From the NCBI RefSeq assembly GCF_013401515.1, contig NZ_CP058529.1, positions 682,001 to 746,000 of the forward strand: 64,000 bases of DNA, written 5' to 3'. The position numbers and the translations under genes were made by a program. The stretch's first letter is position 1, and the number at the start of each line of letters is the position of its first letter. Below, in pieces: positions 33,988 through 42,695 of this stretch. This DNA is from Halorarum halophilum. GTDB lineage: Archaea > Halobacteriota > Halobacteria > Halobacteriales > Haloferacaceae. The notes beneath the pieces were generated by a model that worked only from the letters and a program-made list of their open reading frames with translations, was not told the DNA's origin and ran no database searches.

Positions 33988-34455
33988 ATGCTCGAACCAG
34001 GAGAGGTCGCGCCCGAGTTCGACCTTCCGAACCAGCACGGCGACACCGTCTCGCTCGCCGACCACGAGGGCGAGTACGTCGTCCTCTACTTCTACCCGCG
34101 AGCGGACACCCCCGGCTGTACCACCGAGGCGTGCGGGTTCCGCGACGCGTGGGCCGAGTACGAGGACCGCGGCGTGACCGTGCTCGGCGTCAGCGACGAC
34201 CCCGTCGAGGACCTCGAGAAGTTCGCCGAGAAGTACGACCTGCCGTTCGACCTGCTCTCGGACGAGGACGGCGAGGTGTCCGCCGCCTACGACTCGTACG
34301 GCGAGAAGAACGTGTTCGGCAACGAGGTGACGGGAGTGTTCCGGAACACGTACGTCGTCGGCCCGGACGGGACGGTCGAGCGCGCCTACGAGGGCGTCTC
34401 CCCGGAGGGTCACGCGGACGAACTACTCGCGGACCTCGACGAACTCTCGGTGTAG
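33988..34455 (+). CDS. bcp: Thiol peroxidase, Bcp/PrxQ family
   Basis: 155 residues. Thioredoxin fold with peroxidatic Cys44 in YPRADTPGCTTEACGFRD and resolving Cys49 four residues on, the PrxQ arrangement. It reduces hydrogen peroxide and organic hydroperoxides in the cytosol with thioredoxin-like donors. Complete and canonical. It is separated from GINS by about 110 bases and has T-rich sequence at 33959-33963 upstream, so it is probably independent. Confidence 0.95.
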   Translation: MLEPGEVAPEFDLPNQHGDTVSLADHEGEYVVLYFYPRADTPGCTTEACGFRDAWAEYEDRGVTVLGVSDDPVEDLEKFAEKYDLPFDLLSDEDGEVSAAYDSYGEKNVFGNEVTGVFRNTYVVGPDGTVERAYEGVSPEGHADELLADLDELSV

Positions 34456-34463
34456 TCGTCGGC

Positions 34464-35366
34464 CTACCGGCCGAGTAACTCGGCGAGCGCGTGGCGTTTC
34501 ACGAGCGCGAAGCCCAGGACCACCAGTACGAACCCGGAGACGGTGAGAATCGTCACCGGCTCCGAGAGGAGGACCGCGCCGAGCACCGTCGCGACGACGG
34601 GGACGACGTAGGAGACGAGGTTCGTCTCGAACGCGCCCAGCCGATCGAGCAGGGTGAAGTAGATCGCGTAGGCGAGCGCGCTCGCGAACACGCCCATGAA
34701 CCCGATCGCGAGCAGGATGACCGGCGTGAAGGCGGCCGGCCCGGGCGTCGGCTCCCCCAGCGCGAGGGAGACGAGGTGGAGCTGGACCGCCCCGAACGCC
34801 ATCGCCCACGCGGTACGGGTGAGCGCCGGGGCCGGCGGTTCGAGCGCCCGGGTCACGACGCCGCCGAGCGAGACGCAGACGGCGGCGACGAACACCAGCG
34901 CGACACCGATCGTCGTGTCGCCGCCGACGTTTCCGGGCGACGGGTTCGCGACGAGCGCGACGCCGAGCACCCCGAACAGGACGCCCAGGTACCCCCGCGC
35001 GTCGAGGCTCCCCTCGGAGAGCAGCACGGCCGCGAACGCCGTCGTCAGGATGGGGTTGAGGCTGTACACGATGGAGGCGATGCTCCCGGTGGTGAACCGC
35101 TGGCCGAAGAACAGGAAGACGACGTTGACGCTCACCAGCAGCGTCGAGCCCACGAGGATCGCCCACCCGTCCGCGCGGGTCCGGGGGAGGGGATCGTCCA
35201 CCGCGAGGAGGACGTACCCGAGCGCGACGAGCGCGCCGATGTCGAACCGGATCGCACCCAGGAGGACCGGGGACAGTTCGGTCAACCCGACCTCGACAGC
35301 GGGGAACGTCCCGCCCCAGCAGAGACCGAGCGTCAGAAACAGCGCGGCGTCCCGGAGTCGGCTCAC
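34464..35366 (-). CDS. EamA/DMT-family transporter
   Basis: 300 residues, ten predicted membrane segments in two EamA repeats. The first half starts DAALFLTLGLCWGGTFPAVE and includes IASIVYSLNPILTTAFAAVL. The second half repeats this with AYAIYFTLLDRLGAFETNLV and VATVLGAVLLSEPVTI. Family members export or import metabolites such as amino acids or nucleosides. The substrate cannot be predicted. Convergent with bcp. Confidence 0.9.
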   Translation of the reverse strand: MSRLRDAALFLTLGLCWGGTFPAVEVGLTELSPVLLGAIRFDIGALVALGYVLLAVDDPLPRTRADGWAILVGSTLLVSVNVVFLFFGQRFTTGSIASIVYSLNPILTTAFAAVLLSEGSLDARGYLGVLFGVLGVALVANPSPGNVGGDTTIGVALVFVAAVCVSLGGVVTRALEPPAPALTRTAWAMAFGAVQLHLVSLALGEPTPGPAAFTPVILLAIGFMGVFASALAYAIYFTLLDRLGAFETNLVSYVVPVVATVLGAVLLSEPVTILTVSGFVLVVLGFALVKRHALAELLGR

Positions 35367-35509
35367 GTCGGAGAGTGGCGTCCGTCCCTCTTCGTCGTTT
35401 CCGTTCCGGTCGGGCGGACGGGCGACCGTCCGTTGGACGATCCGCCAGTCTCAGTCGCCGCTCGCGGAGCGAACGCACAGAGAAAAGAACGACCGATCGA
35501 ACGGCCGCG

Positions 35510-36556
35510 TCAGTAGGTCCGGGAGACGAGGTAGTCCGCGAGGTCCCGGAGGAGCGAACGCGCCTCGTTGTCGGGGAGCACCGAGAGGCGCTCCTTGCTC
35601 CGCTCGGTCAGTTCGGTCGCCTTCTCGCGGGCGTAGTCGATGCTGCCAGCTTCCTCAAGCGCGGCGACGGCCTCCTCGATCGCCTCCTCGGTGGCCTCGG
35701 CGGGAGTGTCGGCGGAGACGAGTCCGTCCACGTCGACGCCCTGCTGGCGTGCGTGGAGGGTGATGAGCGTCTCCTTGTCCTCGACGAGGTCCGAGCCTCG
35801 CTGCTTGCCGAGCTTCTCGGAGGGGACGGTGAGGTCGAGCACGTCGTCCTGGATCTGGAACGCGCGCCCGGAGTCGACGCCGTACTGGTAGAGCGCGTCG
35901 ACGACGTAGTCGTCGGCGCCCATCAGGACCGCCGGGATGGCGGCCGAGGCGCCGTAGAGGACGGCGGTCTTCAGCTCGACCATCTGGAGGTACTCCTCCG
36001 GGCTCACGTCGTCGCGGCCCTCGAAGTCAACGTCGAGCGACTGGCCCTCGCAGATGCGAGTGCAGGTGGACGCGAGGAGGTTCACGGCCTCCAGCCCGCC
36101 GGCCGGGTCGGCGCCGGTGTCCGAGAGGAGTTCGAACGCCTTGGCGTACAGCGTGTCCCCGGCGAGGATGGCCGTCTCCGTGTCGTACTCACGGTGGACT
36201 GCCGGGACACCCCGGCGCAGGTCGTCCTCGTCCATGATGTCGTCGTGGATGAGGGTGAACGACTGGATCACCTCGACGCTCACGGCCGCCCGCATGAGAT
36301 CGAACGTCTCACCAGACAGCGAGGGGAACGCGCGGTAGTCGGTCGACAGCGGCGCCACGTCCGCGAGCGATTCGGCGGCGAGGAGCGCGGCGGTCGGTCG
36401 GAGGCGCTTCCCGCCGGCGTCGAGGAGGTACCGCGTCGCCTCGTAGAGCCGCTCCGGCTCGGCCATCGGGAGGTCCTCGTCGATGGCGTCGTTCACGAGT
36501 TCGCGCCGCTCCCTGACCGCGGCGAGCACCCGGTCCTCCGTCGCGTCCTGGGTCAT
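35510..36556 (-). CDS. idsA: Geranylgeranyl/farnesyl diphosphate synthase
   Basis: 348 residues. Trans-prenyltransferase with the first Asp-rich motif DDIMD (Asp105-Asp109) and the second in FQIQDDVLDL, plus GGKRLRP for diphosphate binding. The fifth residue before the first motif is Phe100, the chain-length position in archaeal GGPP synthases, which fits a C20 product for ether lipids and carotenoids. It starts four bases downstream of the rnj stop, and the two genes form one operon. Confidence 0.94.
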   Translation of the reverse strand: MTQDATEDRVLAAVRERRELVNDAIDEDLPMAEPERLYEATRYLLDAGGKRLRPTAALLAAESLADVAPLSTDYRAFPSLSGETFDLMRAAVSVEVIQSFTLIHDDIMDEDDLRRGVPAVHREYDTETAILAGDTLYAKAFELLSDTGADPAGGLEAVNLLASTCTRICEGQSLDVDFEGRDDVSPEEYLQMVELKTAVLYGASAAIPAVLMGADDYVVDALYQYGVDSGRAFQIQDDVLDLTVPSEKLGKQRGSDLVEDKETLITLHARQQGVDVDGLVSADTPAEATEEAIEEAVAALEEAGSIDYAREKATELTERSKERLSVLPDNEARSLLRDLADYLVSRTY

Positions 36557-36560
36557 GGGC

Positions 36561-37913
36561 TCACTCCGTCAGCTGGATCATGTTGCCGTTCTGCGTCACG
36601 TGGATGTCACGCCCGAGCGAGTAGCCCATGTTGCTCGCGAGGTCGACGTACGGCGCGAACCCCTTGAGGTCCTGGTGGGCCGGGATGAGGTGCTGGGGCT
36701 GGAGCGCGTCGAGCATCTGGTAGTGGCCCTCCTCGCGGAGGTGGCCCGACACGTGGATGTCGTCGTAGATGCGGGCACCCTGCATCCGGAGGAGCTGTTC
36801 GGACTGGTAGCGCTGGCCCTCGTTCGTAGGCTCCGGGATGACCCGGGCGCTGAAGATGACCTTGTCGCCGTCGTCCAGTTCGAAGGGGGTCTCGCCGCGA
36901 CCCATCCGGGTGAGCATCGCGCGCGGCTCGCCCTGGTGGCCCGTGACGATGGGGAGGTAGTTCTCCTTCCCCTCCTTCATGATGCGCTTGAACGTGCGGT
37001 CGACGGACTTGCGGTGACCGTACATCCCGAGGTCGTCCGGGAAGTCCACGAAGTCCAGCCGCTCCGCGGTGCCGCTGTACTTCTCCATCGAGCGGCCGAG
37101 CAGCACCGGCTCGCGCCCGATGTCCTGGGCGAACTCGACGAGCGAGGAGACGCGGGACACGTGGGAGGAGAACGTGGTGGCGACGATTCCGCCGTCGTAG
37201 TCCTCGATGCTGTTGAGGGTGTCCTCGAGGTGGTTACGTGCGTGCGACTCCGACGGCGTCCGGCCCTTCCGGCCCGCGTTCGTGCAGTCCTCGATGTAGC
37301 AGAGGACGCCGTTCCCCTCGCGGCCGATCTCGCGGAACCGCTCCATGTCGATCGGGTCCTCCAGCACCGGCGTGTGGTCCATGCGCTTGTCGAGGCCGTA
37401 GACGACGGCGCCCTCGGGCGTGTGGACCACCGGGTTGATCGCGTCGATGATGGAGTGGGTGACGTGGACGAACTCGAGTTCGACCTGCCCGGAGTCGCCG
37501 ATGGACATCGTCTCGCCGCCCTCCATCTTGACGAGGTCGTTGTTGACGTTGAACTTGTTCTCCCCCTTGATCTGCTGTTTCACAAGCTCGATGGTGAACG
37601 GGCTGGCGACGACTGGCGCGTCGTACCGGTGGGCCAGCTTCGAGATGGCGCCGATGTGGTCGAGGTGGCCGTGCGTCGGCACGATGGCCTGCACGTCGCC
37701 CTCGAGGTCGGACATGACGCGGTCGTCCGGGATGGCCCCCATGTCGATGAGGTCCAGGCTGTGCATCTTCTCGGTCTCGACGTTGTCGTGGATCAGGACC
37801 TTGCTCAAGTTGAGGCCCATGTCGAACACGACGATGTCGTCCCCTGCGCGAACTGCCGTCATCTGGCGGCCGACTTCCTCGTAGCCACCGATTGTTGCGA
37901 TTTCTACTTCCAT
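36561..37913 (-). CDS. rnj: Ribonuclease J (archaeal aRNase J)
   Basis: 450 residues. Metallo-beta-lactamase/beta-CASP fold: motif 2 [10 protein letters not shown], motif 1 Asp in [11 protein letters not shown], motif 3 around [10 protein letters not shown], beta-CASP motifs in [12 protein letters not shown] and GRSMEKYS, and a terminal [10 protein letters not shown] with IPAHQD. It is a 5'-3' exoribonuclease. The start ATG 37911-37913 is preceded by about 195 bases of structured sequence to a box at 38131-38138. In related haloarchaea rnj and idsA lie with mevalonate-pathway genes; here only idsA accompanies it. Confidence 0.95.
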   Translation of the reverse strand: MEVEIATIGGYEEVGRQMTAVRAGDDIVVFDMGLNLSKVLIHDNVETEKMHSLDLIDMGAIPDDRVMSDLEGDVQAIVPTHGHLDHIGAISKLAHRYDAPVVASPFTIELVKQQIKGENKFNVNNDLVKMEGGETMSIGDSGQVELEFVHVTHSIIDAINPVVHTPEGAVVYGLDKRMDHTPVLEDPIDMERFREIGREGNGVLCYIEDCTNAGRKGRTPSESHARNHLEDTLNSIEDYDGGIVATTFSSHVSRVSSLVEFAQDIGREPVLLGRSMEKYSGTAERLDFVDFPDDLGMYGHRKSVDRTFKRIMKEGKENYLPIVTGHQGEPRAMLTRMGRGETPFELDDGDKVIFSARVIPEPTNEGQRYQSEQLLRMQGARIYDDIHVSGHLREEGHYQMLDALQPQHLIPAHQDLKGFAPYVDLASNMGYSLGRDIHVTQNGNMIQLTE

Positions 37914-38130
37914 TGGTGTCGATTTCGAACCGCTGTTGCGAGCGTTGGAAATCCGGCTCGCCGCACCGCGGCGAACGGACAGGCTCGTACGGAAAGCCCC
38001 GGTAACACGGGTCGCTGTGGACCCCGGCGTCTTGCAGCGCGTCGGTCCGCAATCCCGCTATACACGGTGGGCCGATCGCCCACCGCGTACTTGCCCGCGG
38101 GCTCTGGTAACCGGACGTTGACCGGCCGCT

Positions 38131-38138
38131 CTTAAAAC
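38131..38138 (-). promoter_or_regulatory. TATA-like box upstream of the rnj leader
   Basis: On the minus strand it reads gttttaag. Expected start is near 38108, giving a leader of about 195 bases before ATG 37913 that spans the 12-position hairpin. Confidence 0.4.
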
Positions 38139-38249
38139 TGTACGGGTTCCCCGTCGAACGGTCCGGATTCGTTCGAAACGGAACGTCCGAACCTGATCCC
38201 GACTCCAGGCGCACGGGGTCGAACGGCCCGTCGTCGCTCCGTCGTCCGG

Positions 38250-38258
38250 TATATTTAA
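38250..38258 (+). promoter_or_regulatory. TATA-like box of lsm-rpl37e
   Basis: The sequence tatatttaa is centred about 30 bases before ATG 38284, so the operon is leaderless. Confidence 0.5.
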
Positions 38259-38283
38259 ACCTCGCTCGGCCGACGCCCGCTGT

Positions 38284-38499
38284 ATGAGCGGCCGACCACT
38301 CGACGTGCTGGAGGAAGCACTCGACACGCCGGTGACCGTCACGTTGAAGGACGGCACTGCACACTTCGGCGTCCTCGCCGGCTACGACCAACACATGAAC
38401 GTCGTCCTCGAACCGACGGACGTGGAGGGAGCCGCGGACGGGGAGGTGGAAGACACAACGATTATCCGTGGCGACAACGTCGTCCGAATCAACGCATGA
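38284..38499 (+). CDS. lsm: LSm (Sm-like archaeal) RNA-binding protein
   Basis: 71 residues with Sm1 ([29 protein letters not shown]) and Sm2 ([14 protein letters not shown]). It forms a ring that binds U-rich RNA and sRNAs, and is short, as in haloarchaea. Its stop overlaps the rpl37e start by three bases (ATGA-type), a pairing known from many archaea. Confidence 0.96.
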   Translation: MSGRPLDVLEEALDTPVTVTLKDGTAHFGVLAGYDQHMNVVLEPTDVEGAADGEVEDTTIIRGDNVVRINA

Positions 38500-38672
38500 C
38501 TGGCGCAGGAACTCCCTCCCAGGGCAAGAAGAACAAGAAGATCCACGTGAAGTGTCGCCGATGCGGCGAGAAGTCGTACCACACCAAGAAGAAGGAGTGC
38601 GCCTCGTGTGGCTTCGGCAAGTCGGCGAAGCAGCGCGGCTACGAGTGGCAGTCGAAGGCCGGCGACAACTGA
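38496..38672 (+). CDS. rpl37e: 50S ribosomal protein L37e
   Basis: 58 residues, ATG 38496 to TGA 38670-38672. Basic and zinc-binding: [20 protein letters not shown] holds four Cys ligands, and it ends [14 protein letters not shown]. It binds 23S rRNA. Overlaps the end of lsm, so expression is coupled. Confidence 0.97.
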   Translation: MTGAGTPSQGKKNKKIHVKCRRCGEKSYHTKKKECASCGFGKSAKQRGYEWQSKAGDN

Positions 38673-38912
38673 CGCTTCCCGTCCAGTCTCTCCTCTCCGT
38701 TCTCCTTCTCCCTCTCGATTCGGTAGTGTAGCGGTTTCCGTGCTGGCACCCCGAGCGCCCACGGTGCGAGTGTCTCCTGCCGGACGGGGTACGTCCGCGG
38801 TCTCCGTCCCTGATCCCCGCGTGATACACGCCTGTGCATATCTGCTCATCGAGTACCGGGTCGATACGCACGATAACGAGGGTTTTTGTGACTGGCTCGC
38901 CGACCGTCGTCC

Positions 38913-40370
38913 ATGCAACACGGGGAGGGCCCGACCGAGAAGTGCGGCGTGGTCGGGGTCGCGCTGGCGGACCGTGACGCGGCGAGACCGCTCTACTACT
39001 CGCTGTACGCTCTCCAGCACAGGGGGCAGGACTCCGCGGGCATCGTCACCCACGACGGCTTCCAGCAGCACAGCCACGTGGAGATGGGACTCGTCGGCGA
39101 CGCCTTCGGACCCGACGACCTCGACGACCTGAACGGGTCGGCGGGCATCGGTCACGTCCGCTACCCGACGGCCGGGAGCGTGAACACGAGCTGTGCCCAG
39201 CCGTTCTCCGTCTCGTTCAAGTCCGGCGCGCTGGGGCTCGCGCACAACGGCAACCTCGTCAACACGGACGAACTCCGCGACGAACTCGAATCGCTCGGCC
39301 ACGCGTTCACCTCCGACGGCGACACCGAGGTCATCGCCCACGACCTCGCCCGCAACCTCCTCGACTCCGACCTCATCCGTGCGGTCAAGCGGACGATGGG
39401 TCGGATGCACGGCTCGTACGCCCTGACGGTGATGCACGACGACACCGTGCTCGGCGTCCGCGACCCGCGCGGCAATCGCCCGCTCTGTCTCGGCGAACTG
39501 GAGGACGGGTACGTGCTCGCCTCCGAGTCGGCCGCCATCGACACCCTCGACGGGACGCTCGTCAGGGACGTCCAGCCCGGCGAACTGATCGTCCTCGAGG
39601 CCGACGGCTCGGGCTACGACTCCTACCAGCTGTTCGAGGAGGAGACGGCGGCCCACTGCTTCTTCGAACACGTCTACTTCGCCCGACCCGACTCCGTCAT
39701 CGACGACAGGCTGGTGTACGAGGCGCGCCGGAACCTCGGACGGGCGCTGTGGGAGGAGTCCGGCATCGAGACCGACGCGGTGATGCCCGTTCCGGACTCG
39801 GGTCGCGCGTTCGCGTCCGGGTACGCCGACGCCGCCCAGGAAGCGGGCGCGGGCACCGAGTTCGCTGAGGGGCTGATGAAGAACCGCTACGTCGGCCGGA
39901 CGTTCATCATGCCGACCCAGAACGAGCGCGAGCGCGCCGTCCGGCTGAAGCTGAACCCGATCAAGTCCACCGTAGAGGGGCGGTCGGTGACGCTCATCGA
40001 CGACTCCATCGTCCGCGGCACGACGTCGACGCAGCTCGTCGATCTCCTCCGCGACGCGGGGGCGACCGAGGTCCATCTCCGAATCGGCGCGCCTCCCATC
40101 GTCGCACCCTGTTACATGGGCATCGACATGGCGACCCGGGAGGAGCTGATCGCCGCGGGCCAGTCGACCGAGGACATCCGCGACTCCATCGGGGCCGACT
40201 CGCTGTCGTACCTCTCGATCGACGCCGTCGCGGGGGCGATCGGACAGTCGCGCGCGGACCTCTGTCTCGGCTGCGTCACCGGGGAGTACCCGTTCGACAT
40301 CGAGGGCGAGGAGACCGACCGGGAGCTGGAGCGGCCGACCGTCGGCGAGCGCGAGCTCGCGGACGACTGA
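38913..40370 (+). CDS. purF: Amidophosphoribosyltransferase
   Basis: 485 residues. Catalyses the first step of purine synthesis from PRPP and glutamine. The N-terminal nucleophile domain has its Cys at residue 11 (TEKCGVVGVA), implying removal of a ten-residue propeptide, as in the Bacillus type. The PRPP motif is TLIDDSIVRGTTS. Near the C-terminus LCLGCVTGEYPF fits the cysteines of the iron-sulfur type. The 240 bases before the gene show no other feature. Confidence 0.96.
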   Translation: MQHGEGPTEKCGVVGVALADRDAARPLYYSLYALQHRGQDSAGIVTHDGFQQHSHVEMGLVGDAFGPDDLDDLNGSAGIGHVRYPTAGSVNTSCAQPFSVSFKSGALGLAHNGNLVNTDELRDELESLGHAFTSDGDTEVIAHDLARNLLDSDLIRAVKRTMGRMHGSYALTVMHDDTVLGVRDPRGNRPLCLGELEDGYVLASESAAIDTLDGTLVRDVQPGELIVLEADGSGYDSYQLFEEETAAHCFFEHVYFARPDSVIDDRLVYEARRNLGRALWEESGIETDAVMPVPDSGRAFASGYADAAQEAGAGTEFAEGLMKNRYVGRTFIMPTQNERERAVRLKLNPIKSTVEGRSVTLIDDSIVRGTTSTQLVDLLRDAGATEVHLRIGAPPIVAPCYMGIDMATREELIAAGQSTEDIRDSIGADSLSYLSIDAVAGAIGQSRADLCLGCVTGEYPFDIEGEETDRELERPTVGERELADD

Positions 40371-40431
40371 GCTCCGGGGAGCACCCCACCCTCCCGGGGC
40401 GCGCACGTCGATTCGTGTCGTGACTACCACG

Positions 40432-40440
40432 AAATAATTA
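40432..40440 (+). promoter_or_regulatory. TATA-like box of the three-gene membrane/KaiC-like operon
   Basis: The sequence aaataatta is the only A/T-rich stretch in the gap; the predicted start is near 40463, 14 bases before ATG 40477. Confidence 0.4.
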
Positions 40441-40476
40441 TGGTCGCTCGTCGGAAACGACCCGGAGAACGACCGT

Positions 40477-40776
40477 ATGACCTCCGTCCTCTCGATCCTC
40501 AACTACGGGCAGGCGCTGTTGCTCGCGGCGAGCCTGCCCCTGGCACTGATCGCCCTCCGGGGGTACTGGGGGGCGCCGTTCGGGCTCGTGGTCGCCGGCC
40601 TGCCGGTAGTGAGCGTGGGCCTGCTCCTGTCGGCCAGCGGGGAACTGCTGTCACTCACGCCGGCCGTGGGGAGTCTGACGTGGCAGGTCGGGAGCGTCGT
40701 CGCCGTGGCCGGGTTCGCCTGGGTCGGCCTCCAGCTCGTCCGCGTGCTCGGCGGGTGGACGGAGGTGGGCGGGTGA
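40477..40776 (+). CDS. Small three-helix membrane protein, operon gene 1
   Basis: 99 residues with three hydrophobic segments: LLLAASLPLALIAL, FGLVVAGLPVVSVGLLL and VGSVVAVAGFAWVGLQLV. No signal or catalytic motif is seen. It overlaps the next small membrane gene by four bases, which in turn overlaps a KaiC-like gene, so the three products probably work together. I do not recognise the family with confidence. Confidence 0.7.
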   Translation: MTSVLSILNYGQALLLAASLPLALIALRGYWGAPFGLVVAGLPVVSVGLLLSASGELLSLTPAVGSLTWQVGSVVAVAGFAWVGLQLVRVLGGWTEVGG

Positions 40777-41117
40777 TCGCCGGCCTGACCGTCGTCGAGT
40801 TCCTGCGGGTGTTCGTGCTCATCGGCGTCGGGGTCGCACTCCTCTACCCGGTCGCGGCCTACGCGCCGCGGGTGATGCACACGAACGCCATCTTCGTGCT
40901 CACCGCGACGCTCGCGGTGCTGGCGATCAGCGTCGTCGTCCAGGCGTTCCAGGGACGGTCGGTGGTCTCGGAGGGGCTCCAGGTCGCCGCCTCTGGCGGG
41001 TACCTCTGGAGCGTCTGGCTGTTCGCACGCGAGTACGTTCACGGCGGTTCGCCACCGGACCTGAACGTCGAACTCACGACGACCCAGGAGGGGTTCGAGG
41101 ATGCTCGACGCGATTGA
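40773..41117 (+). CDS. Small membrane protein, operon gene 2
   Basis: 114 residues from GTG 40773, overlapping the previous stop. Three hydrophobic segments (EFLRVFVLIGVGVALLYPVA, IFVLTATLAVLAISVVVQAF and GGYLWSVWLFAREYV) and a short polar tail (PDLNVELTTTQEGFEDARRD). The layout resembles gene 1, and both resemble membrane sensor halves without an output domain. The stop lies 17 bases inside gene 3. Confidence 0.7.
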   Translation: MIAGLTVVEFLRVFVLIGVGVALLYPVAAYAPRVMHTNAIFVLTATLAVLAISVVVQAFQGRSVVSEGLQVAASGGYLWSVWLFAREYVHGGSPPDLNVELTTTQEGFEDARRD

Positions 41118-41670
41118 CCTCACCCGTACGGGCTCCGTCGGAAGCGGGGGCCACGTCGACGTCGAACCCGGCGAACAGGCGTTGTTCGCGAAGGGAACGA
41201 TGGGACCGCCGCTGGCGGACCTGCCCGACGAGGCCTTCTGGAACACCCTCATCGTGACGACGGGATCGAGACCCAATCGGATCCAGACGGCAGTCGAGGA
41301 ACGCGGGCTGGATCCCCGCCGGATCGGCGTCGTCCCCATCACGGCGAACGACGTGGACTACGACGGGCCGCTGTGGGTGAGCAAACGCGTCGCCCCGAGC
41401 GACCTCACGGGCATCAGCGTCGAGGTCAGCCGCGGGTTCCAGTACCTCGACGCGGGGACGGGGTGGCTGGTGTTCGACTCCATCAGCACCCTCCTGATGT
41501 ACTCCGAGGAACGGCGGGTGTACAAGCTCACGAACTGGCTCATCGCCAACGCGCGGGACAACGACGTCCGCGGCGTGTACGCGTTGCTCCGCGACGTGGT
41601 CGCTCCCCAGACGTTCAACCGGTTCCGGTCGCTGTGCGACGTCGTGATCGAAGCCGAGGACCTCAACTGA
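41101..41670 (+). CDS. KaiC/RecA-like protein without P-loop, operon gene 3
   Basis: 189 residues. The first strand is FWNTLIVTTGSRPNRIQTAV; the Walker-B-like strand with a following helix is GTGWLVFDSISTLLMYSEER, then YKLTNWLIANARDNDVRGVY and a final DVVIEAEDLN. This is the order of the RecA/KaiC fold as in DUF835-type proteins (I recall DUF7504). No GxxxxGK[ST] is present, so ATP binding is unlikely. It probably acts as a binding module for the two membrane proteins encoded just upstream, with which its gene overlaps. Confidence 0.7.
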   Translation: MLDAIDLTRTGSVGSGGHVDVEPGEQALFAKGTMGPPLADLPDEAFWNTLIVTTGSRPNRIQTAVEERGLDPRRIGVVPITANDVDYDGPLWVSKRVAPSDLTGISVEVSRGFQYLDAGTGWLVFDSISTLLMYSEERRVYKLTNWLIANARDNDVRGVYALLRDVVAPQTFNRFRSLCDVVIEAEDLN

Positions 41671-41705
41671 GTTCGCTGGTTCCAGGTGCGCTTCCGCGAC
41701 GATAC

Positions 41706-42287
41706 TCAGTACAGGTGGTACAGCAACGCGTAGACGACCGTCCCGAGCGTGAAGGATATCAGCCACAGCGACGCTGCGATCCGACCGACCCGTGCGTGTC
41801 GGGTGTCGAAGAGGTCGGAGAGCGGCCGGGTCGCCGCGAGCGTGAGGGTGTAGATGACCAGCGGGACGCAGACGACAGCCAGCGTGACGTGGATCACCAG
41901 CACCGGGAGGTAGAGGAGCTGTTCGACCGTCGCCGGGCCGGGGAACTCCGTCGGCCCCAGGATGGCGACGCGGTAGAGGTAGAGCAGGAGGAACGCCGCG
42001 AACAGGACGGTCGACGCGAGCATCGCGACCCGGTGGCGCCCGTACTCGGCACGACGGGCGAACCGGACGCCGAGGGAGATGGTCACGATTGCGGTCAGCG
42101 AGAGCGCGGCGTTGACGTGCGGGACGGCGGCGAGGGCCGCCTCCGGGGGACGCGGCAGCGATCCGCCCGGAACGAGTTCGAGCACGACCGCGAAGACCAG
42201 CGCGAGGGCGACCGCCGAGAGGAGCGCCGAGACGGCGACGGCGTGCTCCCGAGCGGCCGCGCGAACCCCGGTCGCGTCGGTGGTCAT
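41706..42287 (-). CDS. DUF420 family membrane protein
   Basis: 193 residues from ATG 42285-42287. About five membrane segments: AVSALLSAVALALVFAVVLE, LSLTAIVTISLGVRFA, AMLASTVLFAAFLLLYLYRV, LPVLVIHVTLAVVCVPLVIY and IAASLWLISFTLGTVVYALL. DUF420 proteins are found near respiratory oxidase genes and may help haem-copper oxidase assembly; no such genes are here. Conserved histidines lie in VPHVNAALSL and LVIHVTLA. Confidence 0.88.
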   Translation of the reverse strand: MTTDATGVRAAAREHAVAVSALLSAVALALVFAVVLELVPGGSLPRPPEAALAAVPHVNAALSLTAIVTISLGVRFARRAEYGRHRVAMLASTVLFAAFLLLYLYRVAILGPTEFPGPATVEQLLYLPVLVIHVTLAVVCVPLVIYTLTLAATRPLSDLFDTRHARVGRIAASLWLISFTLGTVVYALLYHLY

Positions 42288-42374
42288 GGTCGGGTGGAGG
42301 GGCGGCGAGCACAAAGCCGTTGGCCCCGAAGGGCCGCTCCCGCCTGCGATTCGTTGACGCGCGAGCGGGAAGAT

Positions 42375-42390
42375 GGACAACCTTTTATCC
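42375..42390 (+). promoter_or_regulatory. Promoter of tRNA-Leu, GACAACC-type
   Basis: The sequence ggacaaccttttatcc has GACAACC directly before a TTTTAT box. Expected start is near 42413, about 16 bases before the tRNA. The GACAACC-plus-box arrangement recurs at L11, EF-1beta and the S1/DHH gene. Confidence 0.5.
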
Positions 42391-42428
42391 CTCTCGGGGA
42401 AACGAACGACTGCGCACTGACGCACGGT

Positions 42429-42513
42429 GCGTGGGTAGCCAAGCCAGGCCAACGGCGCAGCGTTGAGGGCGCTGTCCTGTAGAGGTCCGCCGGTTCAAAT
42501 CCGGTCCCACGCA
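42429..42513 (+). tRNA. tRNA-Leu (anticodon GAG)
   Basis: A 7-base acceptor stem GCGTGGG (42429-42435) pairs with CCCACGC (42506-42512), followed by discriminator A. The anticodon loop TTGAGGG is closed by CAGCG/CGCTG, giving GAG (codons CUC/CUU). There is a long variable arm (class II) and a T arm with GCCGG, TTCAAAT, CCGGT. CCA is not encoded and no intron is present. Confidence 0.97.
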
Positions 42514-42527
42514 TCCAAGCGGATGCA

Positions 42528-42568
42528 GGTGCTGTGCGGCCCTTCGGGGTCGCTCTACAGACAGCACC
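42528..42568 (+). ncRNA. Stable hairpin 15 bases after tRNA-Leu (trailer structure or small RNA)
   Basis: Outer 8-base stem 42528-42535 with 42561-42568, inner 7-base stem 42536-42542 with 42547-42553 closed by TTCG, and a 7-base bulge on the 3' side. The single G-U pair (42539 with 42550) fits plus-strand RNA. The sequence ACA occurs five bases after the stem. Function unknown. Confidence 0.4.
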
Positions 42569-42695
42569 CACGCACAATCCTTTCCGACGCTACGATCCCC
42601 GAGCGATCGCTCAGTCAGTAGCTCACTCCCTCAATTGTTCGGCATCACAAGCGGGAACTCCCCGAAAGTCCCACCCGCCTGCAACCATAGCCACG

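Larger units (their letters stand above)
37914..38283. other. Gene-free stretch: structured leader of rnj and promoter of lsm
   Basis: The minus-strand part (about 37914-38108) would be a long rnj leader. It contains a 12-position hairpin at 38061-38089 (loop 38073-38077) whose one non-Watson-Crick position is G-U only if the minus strand is the RNA, a GCCGC/GCGGC hairpin near 37961-37972, and GCCCGCGGGC at 38093-38102. The right part has the lsm promoter. No coding frame is convincing. Confidence 0.5.

Noticed and set aside
42506..42574. attL/attR-like repeat of the tRNA-Leu 3' end
   Set aside because: Only CCCACGCA (8 bases) recurs, 60 bases downstream; no integrase or element lies between.
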